A DNA stretch of 64,000 nt from an uncultured Clostridia bacterium (GCA_947629665.1 CANREJ010000002.1:1-64000), one strand, 5' to 3'; shown: positions 25,085-33,912, numbered from the stretch's first letter. Numbers and translations are program-made. Notes: a model not told the origin generated them from the sequence alone.

Positions 25085-27046
25085 TTATTCAAGTTCAAAG
25101 GCGCCCGTATACAATTGATAATACTTGCCCTTTTGCTCGATAAGCTGTTCGTGCGTGCCGCGTTCTATTATTCTGCCGTGTTCCAAAACCATGATGGCAT
25201 TGGAATTTTTAACCGTTGAAAGCCTGTGGGCAATTACAAATACCGTCCTGCCCTCCATAAGTTTATCCATTCCGCGCTGGACTATCGCTTCCGTTCGGGT
25301 ATCGATTGAGCTTGTCGCTTCGTCCAAAATCATTACGGGAGGGTCCGCAACCGCCGCACGGGCAATGGACAAAAGTTGCCTCTGCCCCTGCGAAAGATTT
25401 GCGCCGTTCTGGTGCAACATTGTGTTGTAGCCGTCGGGTAGCCTTGTTATAAAGTCGTCTGCGCCTGCAAGTTTTGCCGCGGCAATACATTCCTCATCGG
25501 TGGCATCGAGTTTGCCGTAACGGATATTTTCCATAACCGTGCCCGTAAACAGGTTGGTATCTTGCAATACCATACCTATTGCACGGCGCAGTTCGCCTTT
25601 TTTAATCTTTGTTACGTTTATGCCGTCATACCTGATCTTTCCGTCGGCTATGTCATAAAAACGGGTCAACAGGTTGGTTATGGTGGTTTTGCCTGCGCCC
25701 GTTGCGCCTACAAACGCAACTTTTTGTCCGGGCTTTGCATACAGCGAAATATCGTGCAAAACTATCTTATCGGGTGTATAGCCAAAGTCTACTTCCTCCA
25801 TAACTATATCGCCCGCAAGTTTCTCGTAAGTGAGCGTACCGTCCTTGTGCGGGTGCTTCCATGCCCAAATGCCCGTGCGCTCCGAACATTCCACAAGCTG
25901 ACCGTTCTCCTCTTTTGCGTTTACCAAAGTAACATAGCCGTCGTCGCTTTCGGGCTCCTCGTCTATGAGGGCGAACAACCTTGCTGCACCTGCAAGTCCC
26001 ATAACCACCGAATTGACCTGGTTGGAAACTTGGTTTATATTGTTGGTAAATTGCCTTGTAGCCTGCAAAAACGAGAGCAAAATTGCTATTCCGCCCGCAA
26101 CAAGGATTGCGCCGTCGGCGCCTGTTTCATAAAACATTGCGCCCGATATGCTCACGTTCATTGCGTGTTTGGTTATAAACACGCCGCCTATAAGCGCAAT
26201 AATTACGTACAGCACGTGGCCTATGTTGCCCAAAATAGGCATGAGCATATTTGCATAGCGGTTGGCACGGTTGGATTGGTCGTAGAGATGCTCGTTTACC
26301 TTGTCGAAATCGGCCTTTGCCGCCTCTTCGTGGCAGAAAACCTTAACGACCTTTTGGCCGTTCATCATTTCCTCTATAAACCCTTCGGTTCTGGCAACCG
26401 CGCGTTGCTGTCCCAAGAAATATTTGCCCGCACCGCCGCCTACTACTTTTGTTACAAAGAAGATAAGCCCGATTCCCGCAAGAACTATCAAAGTGAGCCA
26501 TAAGCTGTAATACAGCATAAGGAACAAAAGCGTTATGCACATTATTCCCGACGTTAAAAGTTGCGGCAGGGATTGTGAAATCATTTGGCGCAGTGTGTCT
26601 ATATCGTTTGTGTAGTAGCTCATTATTGCGCCGTGGCTGTGCGTGTCAAAATATTTAATGGGCAAGTCCTGCATGCCGTCGAACATTTGTCCGCGCATTT
26701 TCTTTAAAAATCCCTGGGTTATTATTGCCATAAGTTGCTTATCCACCGCGCCCGCCGCAAGCGAGAACGCATATAAACTTATAAGAATAAGCATAGGCTT
26801 TGTTATATCCCATCCAAAGCGCGCCCAGCTTACCACCTCGCCTGCTTTGCGTGCGGCTTCGGCAGTTTCCAAAGCGGTGTATATTTCACCCATAAACAAC
26901 GCGGGCAAAGCCGAAACAATGGCGTTAAAAATGATTAAAATCAATGTAAACGTCATCATTTTGGGATAATAATGGAACAACGCTTTTAAAGTTCTTTTAA
27001 ATGTGCCCTTGGGCGCTTTTACTGCTGGTCTTTTAATCGGCGGCAT
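25085..27046 (-). CDS. ABC exporter half-transporter, second subunit
   Basis: Fused membrane and ATPase domains of the type IV (MsbA/LmrA-like) exporters. About six membrane helices cover residues 25-350 and the ATPase follows, with Walker A GATGAGKTT, Q-loop VLQDTNLF, signature LSQGQRQLLSIARA, Walker B PPVMILDEATSSID and H-loop AHRLST. An insert of about 50 residues (about 365-415) precedes the ATPase, as in YheH/TmrB-type partners. ATG 27046 with GGAGGTGA upstream is the real start; the gene overlaps the first subunit by 14 bases. The conserved Glu after Walker B suggests this is the hydrolysing site. Confidence 0.93.
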   Translation of the reverse strand: MPPIKRPAVKAPKGTFKRTLKALFHYYPKMMTFTLILIIFNAIVSALPALFMGEIYTALETAEAARKAGEVVSWARFGWDITKPMLILISLYAFSLAAGAVDKQLMAIITQGFLKKMRGQMFDGMQDLPIKYFDTHSHGAIMSYYTNDIDTLRQMISQSLPQLLTSGIMCITLLFLMLYYSLWLTLIVLAGIGLIFFVTKVVGGGAGKYFLGQQRAVARTEGFIEEMMNGQKVVKVFCHEEAAKADFDKVNEHLYDQSNRANRYANMLMPILGNIGHVLYVIIALIGGVFITKHAMNVSISGAMFYETGADGAILVAGGIAILLSFLQATRQFTNNINQVSNQVNSVVMGLAGAARLFALIDEEPESDDGYVTLVNAKEENGQLVECSERTGIWAWKHPHKDGTLTYEKLAGDIVMEEVDFGYTPDKIVLHDISLYAKPGQKVAFVGATGAGKTTITNLLTRFYDIADGKIRYDGINVTKIKKGELRRAIGMVLQDTNLFTGTVMENIRYGKLDATDEECIAAAKLAGADDFITRLPDGYNTMLHQNGANLSQGQRQLLSIARAAVADPPVMILDEATSSIDTRTEAIVQRGMDKLMEGRTVFVIAHRLSTVKNSNAIMVLEHGRIIERGTHEQLIEQKGKYYQLYTGAFELE

Positions 27047-28859
27047 TGTTATCACCTCCATCCATTTCACTGAACGAACTTACAGCCTTACCGCCTTTGT
27101 TTTGGGTGGTATAAACTTCGGTGTATATAGCATTTTTACCCAAAAGTTCTTCATGCGTTCCTACGGCGTCTATTTTGCCGTTATCCATAATAATTATCCT
27201 GTCGGCGTCTTCAACGGAAGATGTGCGCTGGGCTATTATTATTTTTGTGGTTGAGGGGATATATTCACGGAACGCCTTTCTTATAAGGGCGTCCGTATGT
27301 GTATCGACCGCCGAAGTAGAATCGTCCAAAATAAGAATCTTGGGCTTTTTTAGCAGTGCGCGGGCTATGCAGAGCCTCTGTTTTTGACCGCCCGAAACGT
27401 TCGTACCGCCCTGTTCAATGTATGTATCGTACTTTTGAGGGAAGGTTTGTATAAACTCATCCGCCTGCGCAAGTTTGCAGGCCTCGATAAGCTCATCGTC
27501 GGTTGCGTTGGGATCGCCCCAGCGGAGGTTTTCCTTTATTGTGCCGGAGAACAATTCATTCTTTTGCAAAACCACGGCAACCTGGTTGCGGAGCGACTCG
27601 ACGTCATAATCCCTTACGTCTGTGCCGCCTACTTTAACCGAGCCTTCCGTTACGTCGTATAACCTCGAAATCAAATTGACAAGGGAAGTTTTGGAAGACC
27701 CCGTTCCGCCTATAATACCAACCGTTTCACCCGAATGAATATGCAGGTTGATATTTTCAAGAACATTTTTTTTCGCCGATTTTGAATACTTAAAGGATAC
27801 GCCCTCAAAATCAATCGACCCGTCCACTACTTCGTGCTTTGCATTTTCGGGGCTGTGAATAGTACTCTCCTCGGTTAATACTTCGCAAATACGGCGGCTG
27901 CTCTCTATCGACATAGTAATCATGGCAAAAATCATGGAAAACATCATCAAAGACATAAGAATCTGCATTCCGTAAACTATGAGCTGAGAAATGGACTCGG
28001 AATTTAACGATGCTCCAAACCCTACGGAAACGTTATCCAATATCAAATAGGAACCCACGAAAAGTATAGCCGAAAGTACGCCGTAAAAGAAAAACTGCAT
28101 AACGGGGTTATTCCATGCCAAAATACGCTCGGCCTTGGTAAAATCCCTCTGCAACTCCGTAGCGGCATTGTCAAATTTTTGCTTTTCATACTCTTCGCGG
28201 ACGTAGGATTTAACAACGCGTATTCCCTTAACGTTCTCCTGTATGGATTCGTTTAAATTATCGTATTTTTTAAACAGCTTTCTAAACAGCGGCAATGTGC
28301 GCCACATTATAATAAACAGAATGGCGGCAAGCGGAAAAATTACGCCCACAAAAATCCAGGCGAGGTTTCCACCCATAACAAACGCCATTACCGCCGAAAA
28401 TATCATCATCATCGGGCTACGGATAGCCGTGCGGATTATCATCATATACGCAAACTGCACGTTAGTTACGTCGGTAGTCATGCGGGTTACAAGGGACGAT
28501 GTAGAAAACTTATCGATATTTTCAAACGAGAACTCCTGCACCCTGTAATACATATCTTTGCGGAGATTCTTTGCAAATCCTGCCGCCGCCTTAGCGCAAA
28601 AAGCGCCTGCAAGCGCGCCGCACGCCAAAGAAGCAAGCGACATTAAAACAAGTATCAACGCGTACTGTCCAATACTCAAACTACTCCAAGACGTCCACTC
28701 CCACTTCCACAGTTGCACGCCGTTTTTAATTGAGCCGACCAACTCTGCGATCACAAAAGGTAAAAGGCATTCCAAAATTACTTCAAACGAAACAAATATA
28801 GGTGAAAGTATTGAAGCCGTTTTGTATTCCCTTACGCTTTTTAAAAGGGTTTTAATCAT
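27033..28859 (-). CDS. ABC exporter half-transporter, first subunit
   Basis: Membrane domain (about 15-330) plus ATPase, with Walker A GGTGSSKTS, Q-loop VLQKNELF, signature VSGGQKQRLCIARA and Walker B PKILILDDSTSAVD. Asp replaces the catalytic Glu after Walker B, and Gln replaces His in the H-loop (AQRTSSV). This is the degenerate-site subunit of a heterodimer, so it pairs with the downstream half. Such pairs export lipids, drugs or peptides; no substrate can be inferred. A strong promoter with an overlapping palindrome precedes it. Confidence 0.93.
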   Translation of the reverse strand: MIKTLLKSVREYKTASILSPIFVSFEVILECLLPFVIAELVGSIKNGVQLWKWEWTSWSSLSIGQYALILVLMSLASLACGALAGAFCAKAAAGFAKNLRKDMYYRVQEFSFENIDKFSTSSLVTRMTTDVTNVQFAYMMIIRTAIRSPMMMIFSAVMAFVMGGNLAWIFVGVIFPLAAILFIIMWRTLPLFRKLFKKYDNLNESIQENVKGIRVVKSYVREEYEKQKFDNAATELQRDFTKAERILAWNNPVMQFFFYGVLSAILFVGSYLILDNVSVGFGASLNSESISQLIVYGMQILMSLMMFSMIFAMITMSIESSRRICEVLTEESTIHSPENAKHEVVDGSIDFEGVSFKYSKSAKKNVLENINLHIHSGETVGIIGGTGSSKTSLVNLISRLYDVTEGSVKVGGTDVRDYDVESLRNQVAVVLQKNELFSGTIKENLRWGDPNATDDELIEACKLAQADEFIQTFPQKYDTYIEQGGTNVSGGQKQRLCIARALLKKPKILILDDSTSAVDTHTDALIRKAFREYIPSTTKIIIAQRTSSVEDADRIIIMDNGKIDAVGTHEELLGKNAIYTEVYTTQNKGGKAVSSFSEMDGGDNNAAD

Positions 28860-28878
28860 TAATTCACCTTAATTTATT

Positions 28879-28919
28879 TAATACTAAATAATTATAGTAT
28901 TATATTTAAGTGTTGTCAA
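28879..28919 (-). promoter_or_regulatory. Strong promoter of the ABC exporter with palindromic operator over the -10
   Basis: TTGACA, 17 nt, TATAAT is a perfect sigma-A promoter on the minus strand. TAATACTA and TAGTATTA (28879-28886 and 28895-28902) form an 8-bp inverted repeat that spans the -10 box, a typical MarR-type operator layout. No regulator gene is adjacent. The remaining bases up to the tRNA promoter at 29007 hold nothing I recognise. Confidence 0.7.
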
Positions 28920-29006
28920 ACTTAATTCATTGAAGTAAATAAGAAATTTGTGTGAAATAACATCGTTCGGCAAATCCAAAAAAATTTATTAACGGCTTGT
29001 TTTTGC

Positions 29007-29035
29007 TTGCAAAGAAACTTTTTATATGCTATAAT
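29007..29035 (+). promoter_or_regulatory. Promoter of tRNA-Glu
   Basis: TTGCAA, 17 nt, TATAAT lies about 57 bases before the tRNA gene. Confidence 0.7.
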
Positions 29036-29092
29036 CACATAGCAATTGGGAAATTTGTTTGCGCAAAGTTCTTTAAAAATAAAATTTAACAT

Positions 29093-29167
29093 GGCCCTGT
29101 GGTCAAGCGGTTAAGACGGAGCCCTCTCAAGGCTCAATCCCGGGTTCGATTCCCGGCAGGGTCACCA
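29093..29167 (+). tRNA. tRNA-Glu (anticodon CTC), CCA encoded
   Basis: A 75-base cloverleaf starts GGCCCTG and ends CAGGGTC-A-CCA, with one G-U pair in the acceptor stem. The anticodon arm is GAGCC-CTCTCAA-GGCTC, giving anticodon CTC for GAG codons. The T arm carries GGTTCGATTCC. The D loop with TCAAGCGGTTAAGA matches bacterial tRNA-Glu. It is flanked by its own promoter and terminator, so it is a single-gene unit. Confidence 0.95.
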
Positions 29168-29173
29168 TCAATT

Positions 29174-29199
29174 AGCACGGATTGTTCCGTGCTTTTTTT
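29174..29199 (+). terminator. Terminator of tRNA-Glu
   Basis: AGCACGGA, loop TTGT, TCCGTGCT, then a run of six T, 6 bases after the tRNA. Confidence 0.85.
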
Positions 29200-29280
29200 G
29201 CGATGATTTCTGGTGTGCATGCTCTATTATTATCACATTGGCGGTTCGCGTGAAGCGGCGCCGTTTTTTTATTGCAAGGC

Positions 29281-29308
29281 TTGATTTTGGCTACAATTAT
29301 GCTATAAT
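29281..29308 (+). promoter_or_regulatory. Promoter of the orphan lipoprotein gene
   Basis: TTGATT, 16 nt, TATAAT ends 24 bases before the ATG at 29333. Confidence 0.65.
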
Positions 29309-29332
29309 ATTTTTAAACTCACAGGCAACGAT

Positions 29333-30112
29333 ATGAAAAAATTTTTACTTATATTTTTATTATCAGCTATGGGGCTTTGTTCGGTCGCATGCGCAAAGCC
29401 AAAACAATTTGAAATTTCTTTGCGAGACGGACTTTTTCAAGGTACGGCCAACCATAATTCCGGGCTGACAATCAGTGCGGAATTTTCCGAAATGGACCGA
29501 ATGGAATATATTAAAACAACAACGAACAAAGTCAAAGACTTGTCCACGATTGATACGAAATTCTATACGCCCTATCACGTCAATTTTGTTTTGAGTGAAT
29601 GTAACGAAAACTATGTTTTGGATTTTGGAGAATTGGTTGCGCAAAATTCTTATACAACAGATACTTATGAGTTTAAAAATATCAAAGGCGACGCCTTTAA
29701 CCGCGAGTTGGATATAGCCGATATTAAATTGCAATTGATAGATAATGATAGCAATAAGGCGGCCGATGAATTAAAAATCGATTATAAACTCAATGGCACG
29801 GCGGACAGCGCAATTCTCAAATTTATTTCTGCCGGAACGGAAAGTGCTGTCCCTCACCATAATTTTGAATATAACTGCCGCTTGACGTTTGATGAAAATA
29901 TCCAATTTGAAATTAAAGAAAACGATTTGTTTTACGCGGGAACAGTATTAAATTATTCTATCTATACGGTTGAAGGGTACAAAGTTATCATATATGTCAA
30001 CAATGAGCCGTATACGGAAATCGAACCGAGCGGAATTGAAGTTATGAATTTTAAATATGTTACGGGATATGGCGATGTAAACATAAAATTCCGGTTGGTG
30101 AAAACCGATTAA
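29333..30112 (+). CDS. Putative lipoprotein of unknown function
   Basis: I do not recognise this protein. A signal peptide (KKFLLIFLLSAMGLCSVAC) ends in a plausible but weak lipobox SVAC with Cys20, so it is probably lipid-anchored on the outer face of the membrane. The remaining 240 residues are mixed beta-rich with many charged residues and no named motif. The C-terminus, with YKVIIYVNNEPYTEIEPSG, looks like a small beta-sandwich. It has its own promoter and lies between a tRNA gene and tnaA. It could be accessory DNA inserted beside the tRNA, but no integrase or attachment repeat is seen. Confidence 0.6.
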   Translation: MKKFLLIFLLSAMGLCSVACAKPKQFEISLRDGLFQGTANHNSGLTISAEFSEMDRMEYIKTTTNKVKDLSTIDTKFYTPYHVNFVLSECNENYVLDFGELVAQNSYTTDTYEFKNIKGDAFNRELDIADIKLQLIDNDSNKAADELKIDYKLNGTADSAILKFISAGTESAVPHHNFEYNCRLTFDENIQFEIKENDLFYAGTVLNYSIYTVEGYKVIIYVNNEPYTEIEPSGIEVMNFKYVTGYGDVNIKFRLVKTD

Positions 30113-30155
30113 TCATCGGCGAAATACAAAAACGACTTAAAAATCAAATTGCGTA

Positions 30156-30184
30156 TTGACTTTAAGCTGTTTTGATATTAAAAT
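30156..30184 (+). promoter_or_regulatory. Promoter of tnaA
   Basis: TTGACT, 17 nt, TAAAAT, about 34 bases before the tnaA ATG. AAGGA follows. There is no tnaC-like leader peptide and no terminator in the leader. Confidence 0.7.
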
Positions 30185-30217
30185 ATTTATGAAATAATAT
30201 TACAAGGACGGAAATTT

Positions 30218-31597
30218 ATGAAACATATTTACTTCCCAGAGCCTTTTAGAATCAAAAGCGTTGAACCTCTTAAAATTCTCACGAGAGAGGAGCGCGAAAA
30301 AAAGATTGCCGAAGCCAACTACAACGTGTTTGCGCTTGCTTCGCGCGATGTGTATATAGACCTGCTTACGGACAGCGGCACAGGGGCAATGAGTTCCGGG
30401 CAATGGGCCGGCGTTATGCTTGGCGACGAATCATATGCGGGCGCAGATTGCTACTATAAGGTACAGGAACAGGCTCATAAAATTTTCGGGCTACCCTACG
30501 TACAGCTTGTACATCAGGGCAGAGCGGCCGAAAAAGTCCTCCTCCCTATCCTCCTCCAAGGTAAAAAATATGCCATATCCAATATGCACTTCGATACCAC
30601 CCGCGCACATGTTGAGCTTGCGGGCGCTCGCGCAATTGACTGCGTTGTTCCCGAAGCGTTGGACACGGCTAAATATTATGACTTCAAGGGCAATATGGAC
30701 TGCGGACGTTTGGAGCAGTATATTAAAGAGTTGGGCGCGGAAAATATAGGCGTAATAATAATGACAATTACGAACAATTCCGCAGGCGGCCAGCCCGTTT
30801 CGGTTGAAAATATCCGCCAAACGCGCGAAATCGCCCATAAACATGGCATTAAATTTATGATAGACGCCGCCCGCTATGCCGAAAACTCCTACTTTGTTAA
30901 ACAGCGTGAACCCGAATTTAAAAACAGCTCAATACAGGATATTGTTAAGGCTACATTCGAGGACGCAGATTGCTTTACGATGAGTTCCAAAAAGGACGCA
31001 ATCGTAAATATGGGCGGACTTATAGGTTGCCGCGACAAGGAAATTTTTGAACTTGTTAAACAGCGCACTATTTCGTTTGAAGGCTTTATTACCTACGGCG
31101 GCATGTCGGGAAGAGACATAGAGGCGCTTGCCATAGGTCTTGAAGAGGGCATTGACGAAAATTATCTTAAATACCGCATAGGTCAGATGCAATATCTTGC
31201 CGCGCGGCTTGAAGAAGGCGGCATACCTTTCCAGAGCCCCGTTGGCGGCCACGCTGTTTTTGTAGACGCCAAAAAACTTCTGCCCCATATCCCCTACTAT
31301 CAATTCCCCGCACAGGCGCTGGCAATAGAACTGTATCTCGAAGCGGGAATACGCGCCTGCGATATAGGTTCCTACATGCTTGGCAACGACCCCGACACAG
31401 GCAAACAGCTTGAAGCGGAATTTGAGTTTACCAGGCTTGCCATACCCCGCAGGGTCTACACGCAGTCGCACCTCGACGTAATTGCAGACGCGCTCATAAA
31501 TATAAAGGAACGTGCGGCAAACATAAAGGGCTATAAGATTGTGGAAGAACCCCCTATTCTACGCCACTTTACAGCTAAACTCGCTCCCATTGATTAA
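30218..31597 (+). CDS. tnaA: Tryptophanase (tryptophan indole-lyase)
   Basis: PLP beta-eliminating lyase that splits tryptophan to indole, pyruvate and ammonia. Family motifs are [35 protein letters not shown]-like [18 protein letters not shown] and the PLP-Lys segment [12 protein letters not shown]. Two diagnostic positions separate it from tyrosine phenol-lyase: Asp in NMHFDTTR (Thr in the phenol-lyase) and [12 protein letters not shown], which matches E. coli TnaA where the phenol-lyase has its phenol-binding Arg. Length 459 is slightly short. No tryptophan permease (tnaB) is adjacent. Indole production is therefore likely when tryptophan is available. Confidence 0.92.
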   Translation: MKHIYFPEPFRIKSVEPLKILTREEREKKIAEANYNVFALASRDVYIDLLTDSGTGAMSSGQWAGVMLGDESYAGADCYYKVQEQAHKIFGLPYVQLVHQGRAAEKVLLPILLQGKKYAISNMHFDTTRAHVELAGARAIDCVVPEALDTAKYYDFKGNMDCGRLEQYIKELGAENIGVIIMTITNNSAGGQPVSVENIRQTREIAHKHGIKFMIDAARYAENSYFVKQREPEFKNSSIQDIVKATFEDADCFTMSSKKDAIVNMGGLIGCRDKEIFELVKQRTISFEGFITYGGMSGRDIEALAIGLEEGIDENYLKYRIGQMQYLAARLEEGGIPFQSPVGGHAVFVDAKKLLPHIPYYQFPAQALAIELYLEAGIRACDIGSYMLGNDPDTGKQLEAEFEFTRLAIPRRVYTQSHLDVIADALINIKERAANIKGYKIVEEPPILRHFTAKLAPID

Positions 31598-31614
31598 AAT
31601 ATGGAGATATAGAG

Positions 31615-31643
31615 GGCGGCGGCGCAAATTTTGCGCCGCCGCC
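31615..31643 (+). terminator. GC-rich hairpin after tnaA
   Basis: GGCGGCGGCGCAAA and its exact complement form a 14-bp arm pair with a one-base centre, 17 bases after tnaA. The tail TTATAATTT is only moderately T-rich. It also faces the 3' end of rnpB. Confidence 0.65.
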
Positions 31644-31663
31644 TTATAATTTGAGATTAATCT

Positions 31664-32001
31664 GTAAGCCGAGTTCTGTCGTGTACGGTCATCTATCTAC
31701 ACGCATAGTCGCCAATGCGTTCAAGCGATATTAACGGACGCATGCGGGCGGGCAACCCTCGCATTTAAGCGGGCATACGTCCCAATCTTGCATCGGGTGG
31801 GGTTTAATTGGCTTGCTTCGTTACCGAAACAACGGTGAGCCCTTACCTCGCCATTCCGCCCTTACCGCGAATAAACGCGGCGGTATATTTCTGTTCACTT
31901 TCCTTAAAGTCGCCTCCACCTGCCGTTAGCAGGCACCCTTGCCCTGCGATGCTCGGACTTTCCTCACGCTGCTCTCGCAGCCCGCGACCGTATGATTAAC
32001 T
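31664..32001 (-). ncRNA. rnpB: RNase P RNA, type A-like
   Basis: Catalytic RNA of RNase P, which matures the 5' ends of tRNAs. The minus strand contains the 5' core GAGGAAAGTCCGAGC, and near the 3' end GACAGAACTCGGCTTACAGA, the almost invariant closing segment. The ends pair through TTAATC/GATTAA (P1). The length of about 338 bases is normal. A promoter (TTGGCT, 18 nt, TAAAAT at 32014-32043) lies immediately upstream. Ends are approximate by a few bases. Confidence 0.93.
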
Positions 32002-32013
32002 CAAATCAAATAC

Positions 32014-32043
32014 ATTTTAACACCTTTTTAAAAATTAAGCCAA
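32014..32043 (-). promoter_or_regulatory. Promoter of rnpB
   Basis: TTGGCT, 18 nt, TAAAAT on the minus strand. The RNA would start near 32007, next to the P1 5' strand. Confidence 0.6.
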
Positions 32044-32061
32044 CTATTTTGCCGCTGTATA

Positions 32062-32090
32062 TTGATTTTTGATTAATTTTACTTTAAAAT
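32062..32090 (+). promoter_or_regulatory. Promoter of pyk
   Basis: TTGATT, 17 nt, TAAAAT, 33 bases before the pyruvate kinase ATG. It is back to back with the rnpB promoter. Confidence 0.65.
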
Positions 32091-32122
32091 ATATTTGTAA
32101 CAATATAAACAAGGGGTTAATT

Positions 32123-33541
32123 ATGAAAAAGACAAAAATTATATGCACACTCGGTCCCGCAAGCGACAACGAAGTTGTACTTTCCGAGATGATTGACGCT
32201 GGCATGAACGTTGCAAGGCTCAATTTTTCCCACGGCACGCATGAGGAGCATGCACAAAAAATTGCAATGTTAAAGCGTTTGAGAGAGCGCAAAAAGGTGC
32301 CTCTGCCCATTCTTTTGGATACCAAAGGGCCCGAATTTAGAATTAAGACCTTTGCAGACGGCAAAATAACTTTAAAAGACGGCGATACTTTTACGTTTAC
32401 CACGGAAGATATAATAGGCGATAAAAACCGCGTTGCCGTTACTTTTGAAGGATTGTGCGACCAAATGTTCCCCGGAGATAAAATATTGCTGAACAACGGG
32501 CTTATGATTTTTGAGGTTGTGCGCGTTGAAAAGCCCGACGTTATATGCAAAACAATTATCGGCGGAGAACTTTCCAACAGAAAAAGTATGTTTTTCCCCG
32601 ATAAACAGCTTGATATGGTTTACCTTTCCGAACAGGATAAGGACGATATTAAGTTTGGCGTTGAACAAGGCGTTGACTTTATTGCGCTATCATTTGTTTC
32701 AAAGGCGCAGGACGTTATTGACGTGAGAAATTGGCTGAAAATGTGCGGCTCGCCCGAAAAAGAAATTGAAATAATAGCAAAAATAGAGAGCCGTGCGGGC
32801 GTGAATAATCTCAACGAAATATTGGAAGTATCCGACGGCATAATGGTTGCGCGCGGCGACCTCGGCGTTGAAGTGCCTTTTGAAGAACTCCCCGGTATAC
32901 AGAAAAAGATAATAAACGCCTGCCGTATACGCGGCAAGCGCAGTGTAACAGCAACCGAAATGCTGGAATCCATGATAAAGCAACCCCGCCCCACCCGTGC
33001 GGAAATATCGGATGTTGCCAACGCCGTTTACGACGGCTCCTCCGCCATTATGCTTTCAGGCGAAACGGCGGCAGGCGCATATCCCGTGCAGGCAGTTCGC
33101 GCAATGGCTAAAATTGCCCAGCAAGCCGAATCCAATACAAAATACATAGCGCATATAGACGACAGCGCATATCACATTAAAAATCTTTCGGAAGCTTTGT
33201 CCCACTCCGCCTGCACGCTCGCGCAGGATATAGACGCAAAAGTTATAGTCGTATGTACAAGAACGGGCGGCACGGCAAGGACTGTTTCGAGATTCCGCCC
33301 CATGATAGATATAATAGGCATGACAACCGACGAGCGCGCATACAGAAAACTTGCGTTGAGCTGGGGCGTTATTCCCGTTATGAGCGAAGAGTTCTATTCG
33401 GTTGACGTACTCTTCCACTATGCTAAACGCGCCGCCATAGATACGGGACTGGTACAAAAGGGTGATAAAATTGTTTTAACGGGCGGCACGCCCAACGGCA
33501 AGAGCGGCAACTCCAACCTTATAAATGTTGAAACCGTTTAA
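32123..33541 (+). CDS. pyk: Pyruvate kinase
   Basis: Converts phosphoenolpyruvate and ADP to pyruvate and ATP at the end of glycolysis. Motifs are KIICTLGPAS, NFSHGTHEEH, LDTKGPEFRI, the catalytic Lys in IAKIESRAGV, VARGDLGVEVP and TATEMLESM. At 472 residues it is the standard length, without the extra PEP-utiliser-like C-terminal domain found in Bacillus. The track ORF starts 18 codons early inside the promoter region; ATG 32123 has AAGGGG upstream. Confidence 0.96.
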   Translation: MKKTKIICTLGPASDNEVVLSEMIDAGMNVARLNFSHGTHEEHAQKIAMLKRLRERKKVPLPILLDTKGPEFRIKTFADGKITLKDGDTFTFTTEDIIGDKNRVAVTFEGLCDQMFPGDKILLNNGLMIFEVVRVEKPDVICKTIIGGELSNRKSMFFPDKQLDMVYLSEQDKDDIKFGVEQGVDFIALSFVSKAQDVIDVRNWLKMCGSPEKEIEIIAKIESRAGVNNLNEILEVSDGIMVARGDLGVEVPFEELPGIQKKIINACRIRGKRSVTATEMLESMIKQPRPTRAEISDVANAVYDGSSAIMLSGETAAGAYPVQAVRAMAKIAQQAESNTKYIAHIDDSAYHIKNLSEALSHSACTLAQDIDAKVIVVCTRTGGTARTVSRFRPMIDIIGMTTDERAYRKLALSWGVIPVMSEEFYSVDVLFHYAKRAAIDTGLVQKGDKIVLTGGTPNGKSGNSNLINVETV

Positions 33542-33565
33542 AACCACAAAAATCATATTATTACA

Positions 33566-33592
33566 ACGTCCGCGGCAAAATGCCGCGGACGT
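33566..33592. terminator. Hairpin between pyk and the XRE regulator gene
   Basis: ACGTCCGCGGCA and its complement form a 12-bp stem with an AAA loop, followed by AATTTTTA on the + strand. It probably terminates pyk and may serve the convergent regulator gene. Confidence 0.75.
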
Positions 33593-33614
33593 AATTTTTA
33601 TTTCGGCGGAAATT

Positions 33615-33818
33615 TCAATCTTCAAGTCCCGCCAAAAAATCTATTGTTACACCAAAAAATTTTGCAATGGATATCAGTTTGGAAAGCGTAGGCTCACATT
33701 TGCCAAGCTCCCACAAACTTATTACCGACTTACCCACGTCAAGTTCCTTTGCAAGCTGTATCTGCCCTATTCCCTTTTCAAGGCGCAAAAACCGCAACCT
33801 TTCGCCAAACTCCTTCAT
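33615..33818 (-). CDS. Small XRE-family DNA-binding regulator
   Basis: A 67-residue protein that is essentially one Cro/C1-type helix-turn-helix domain: RLRFLRLEKGIGQIQLAKEL, then DVGKSVISLWELGKCEP as the recognition region. The track start is 15 codons too early and lies inside an operator; ATG 33818 gives the typical FGERLRFLR beginning. It is divergent from the zinc-ribbon membrane protein gene, and two matching palindromes lie in the shared intergenic region. It most likely represses itself and that neighbour. Confidence 0.9.
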   Translation of the reverse strand: MKEFGERLRFLRLEKGIGQIQLAKELDVGKSVISLWELGKCEPTLSKLISIAKFFGVTIDFLAGLED

Positions 33819-33825
33819 AAAATTA

Positions 33826-33874
33826 TTTTCCCATAAAAATGGGAAAAATACTTGACTTCCCATTATAGTGGGAA
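33826..33874. promoter_or_regulatory. Two operator palindromes between divergent genes
   Basis: Both sites have the form TTCCCA-N6-TGGGAA (33828-33845 and 33857-33874), with centres 29 bases apart, close to three helical turns. The first extends to a 9-bp arm (TTTTCCCAT). The first lies 10 bases upstream of the XRE start codon; the second fills the spacer of the neighbour promoter. They are the probable binding sites of the XRE protein. Confidence 0.75.
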
Positions 33875-33880
33875 TATAAT
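33852..33880 (+). promoter_or_regulatory. Promoter of the zinc-ribbon protein gene
   Basis: TTGACT, 17 nt, TATAAT. The spacer is occupied almost exactly by the second TTCCCA-N6-TGGGAA operator. Confidence 0.85.
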
Positions 33881-33912
33881 ATTATTAATGTCAAACAAAG
33901 GAAGGATAAAGA

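Noticed and set aside
25562-26503. 313-codon + strand ORF
   Set aside because: It is wholly antisense to the ABC exporter gene, rich in Cys, Tyr and His as expected from a shadow frame, and has no promoter or Shine-Dalgarno.
30113-30217. tnaC-type leader peptide before tnaA
   Set aside because: The only ATG in the leader is followed by one codon and a stop; no Trp-containing peptide is present.
30218-31597. Tyrosine phenol-lyase annotation for the lyase gene
   Set aside because: The diagnostic Asp in FDTTR and the DIGSYMLG segment match tryptophanase, and the phenol-binding Arg is absent.
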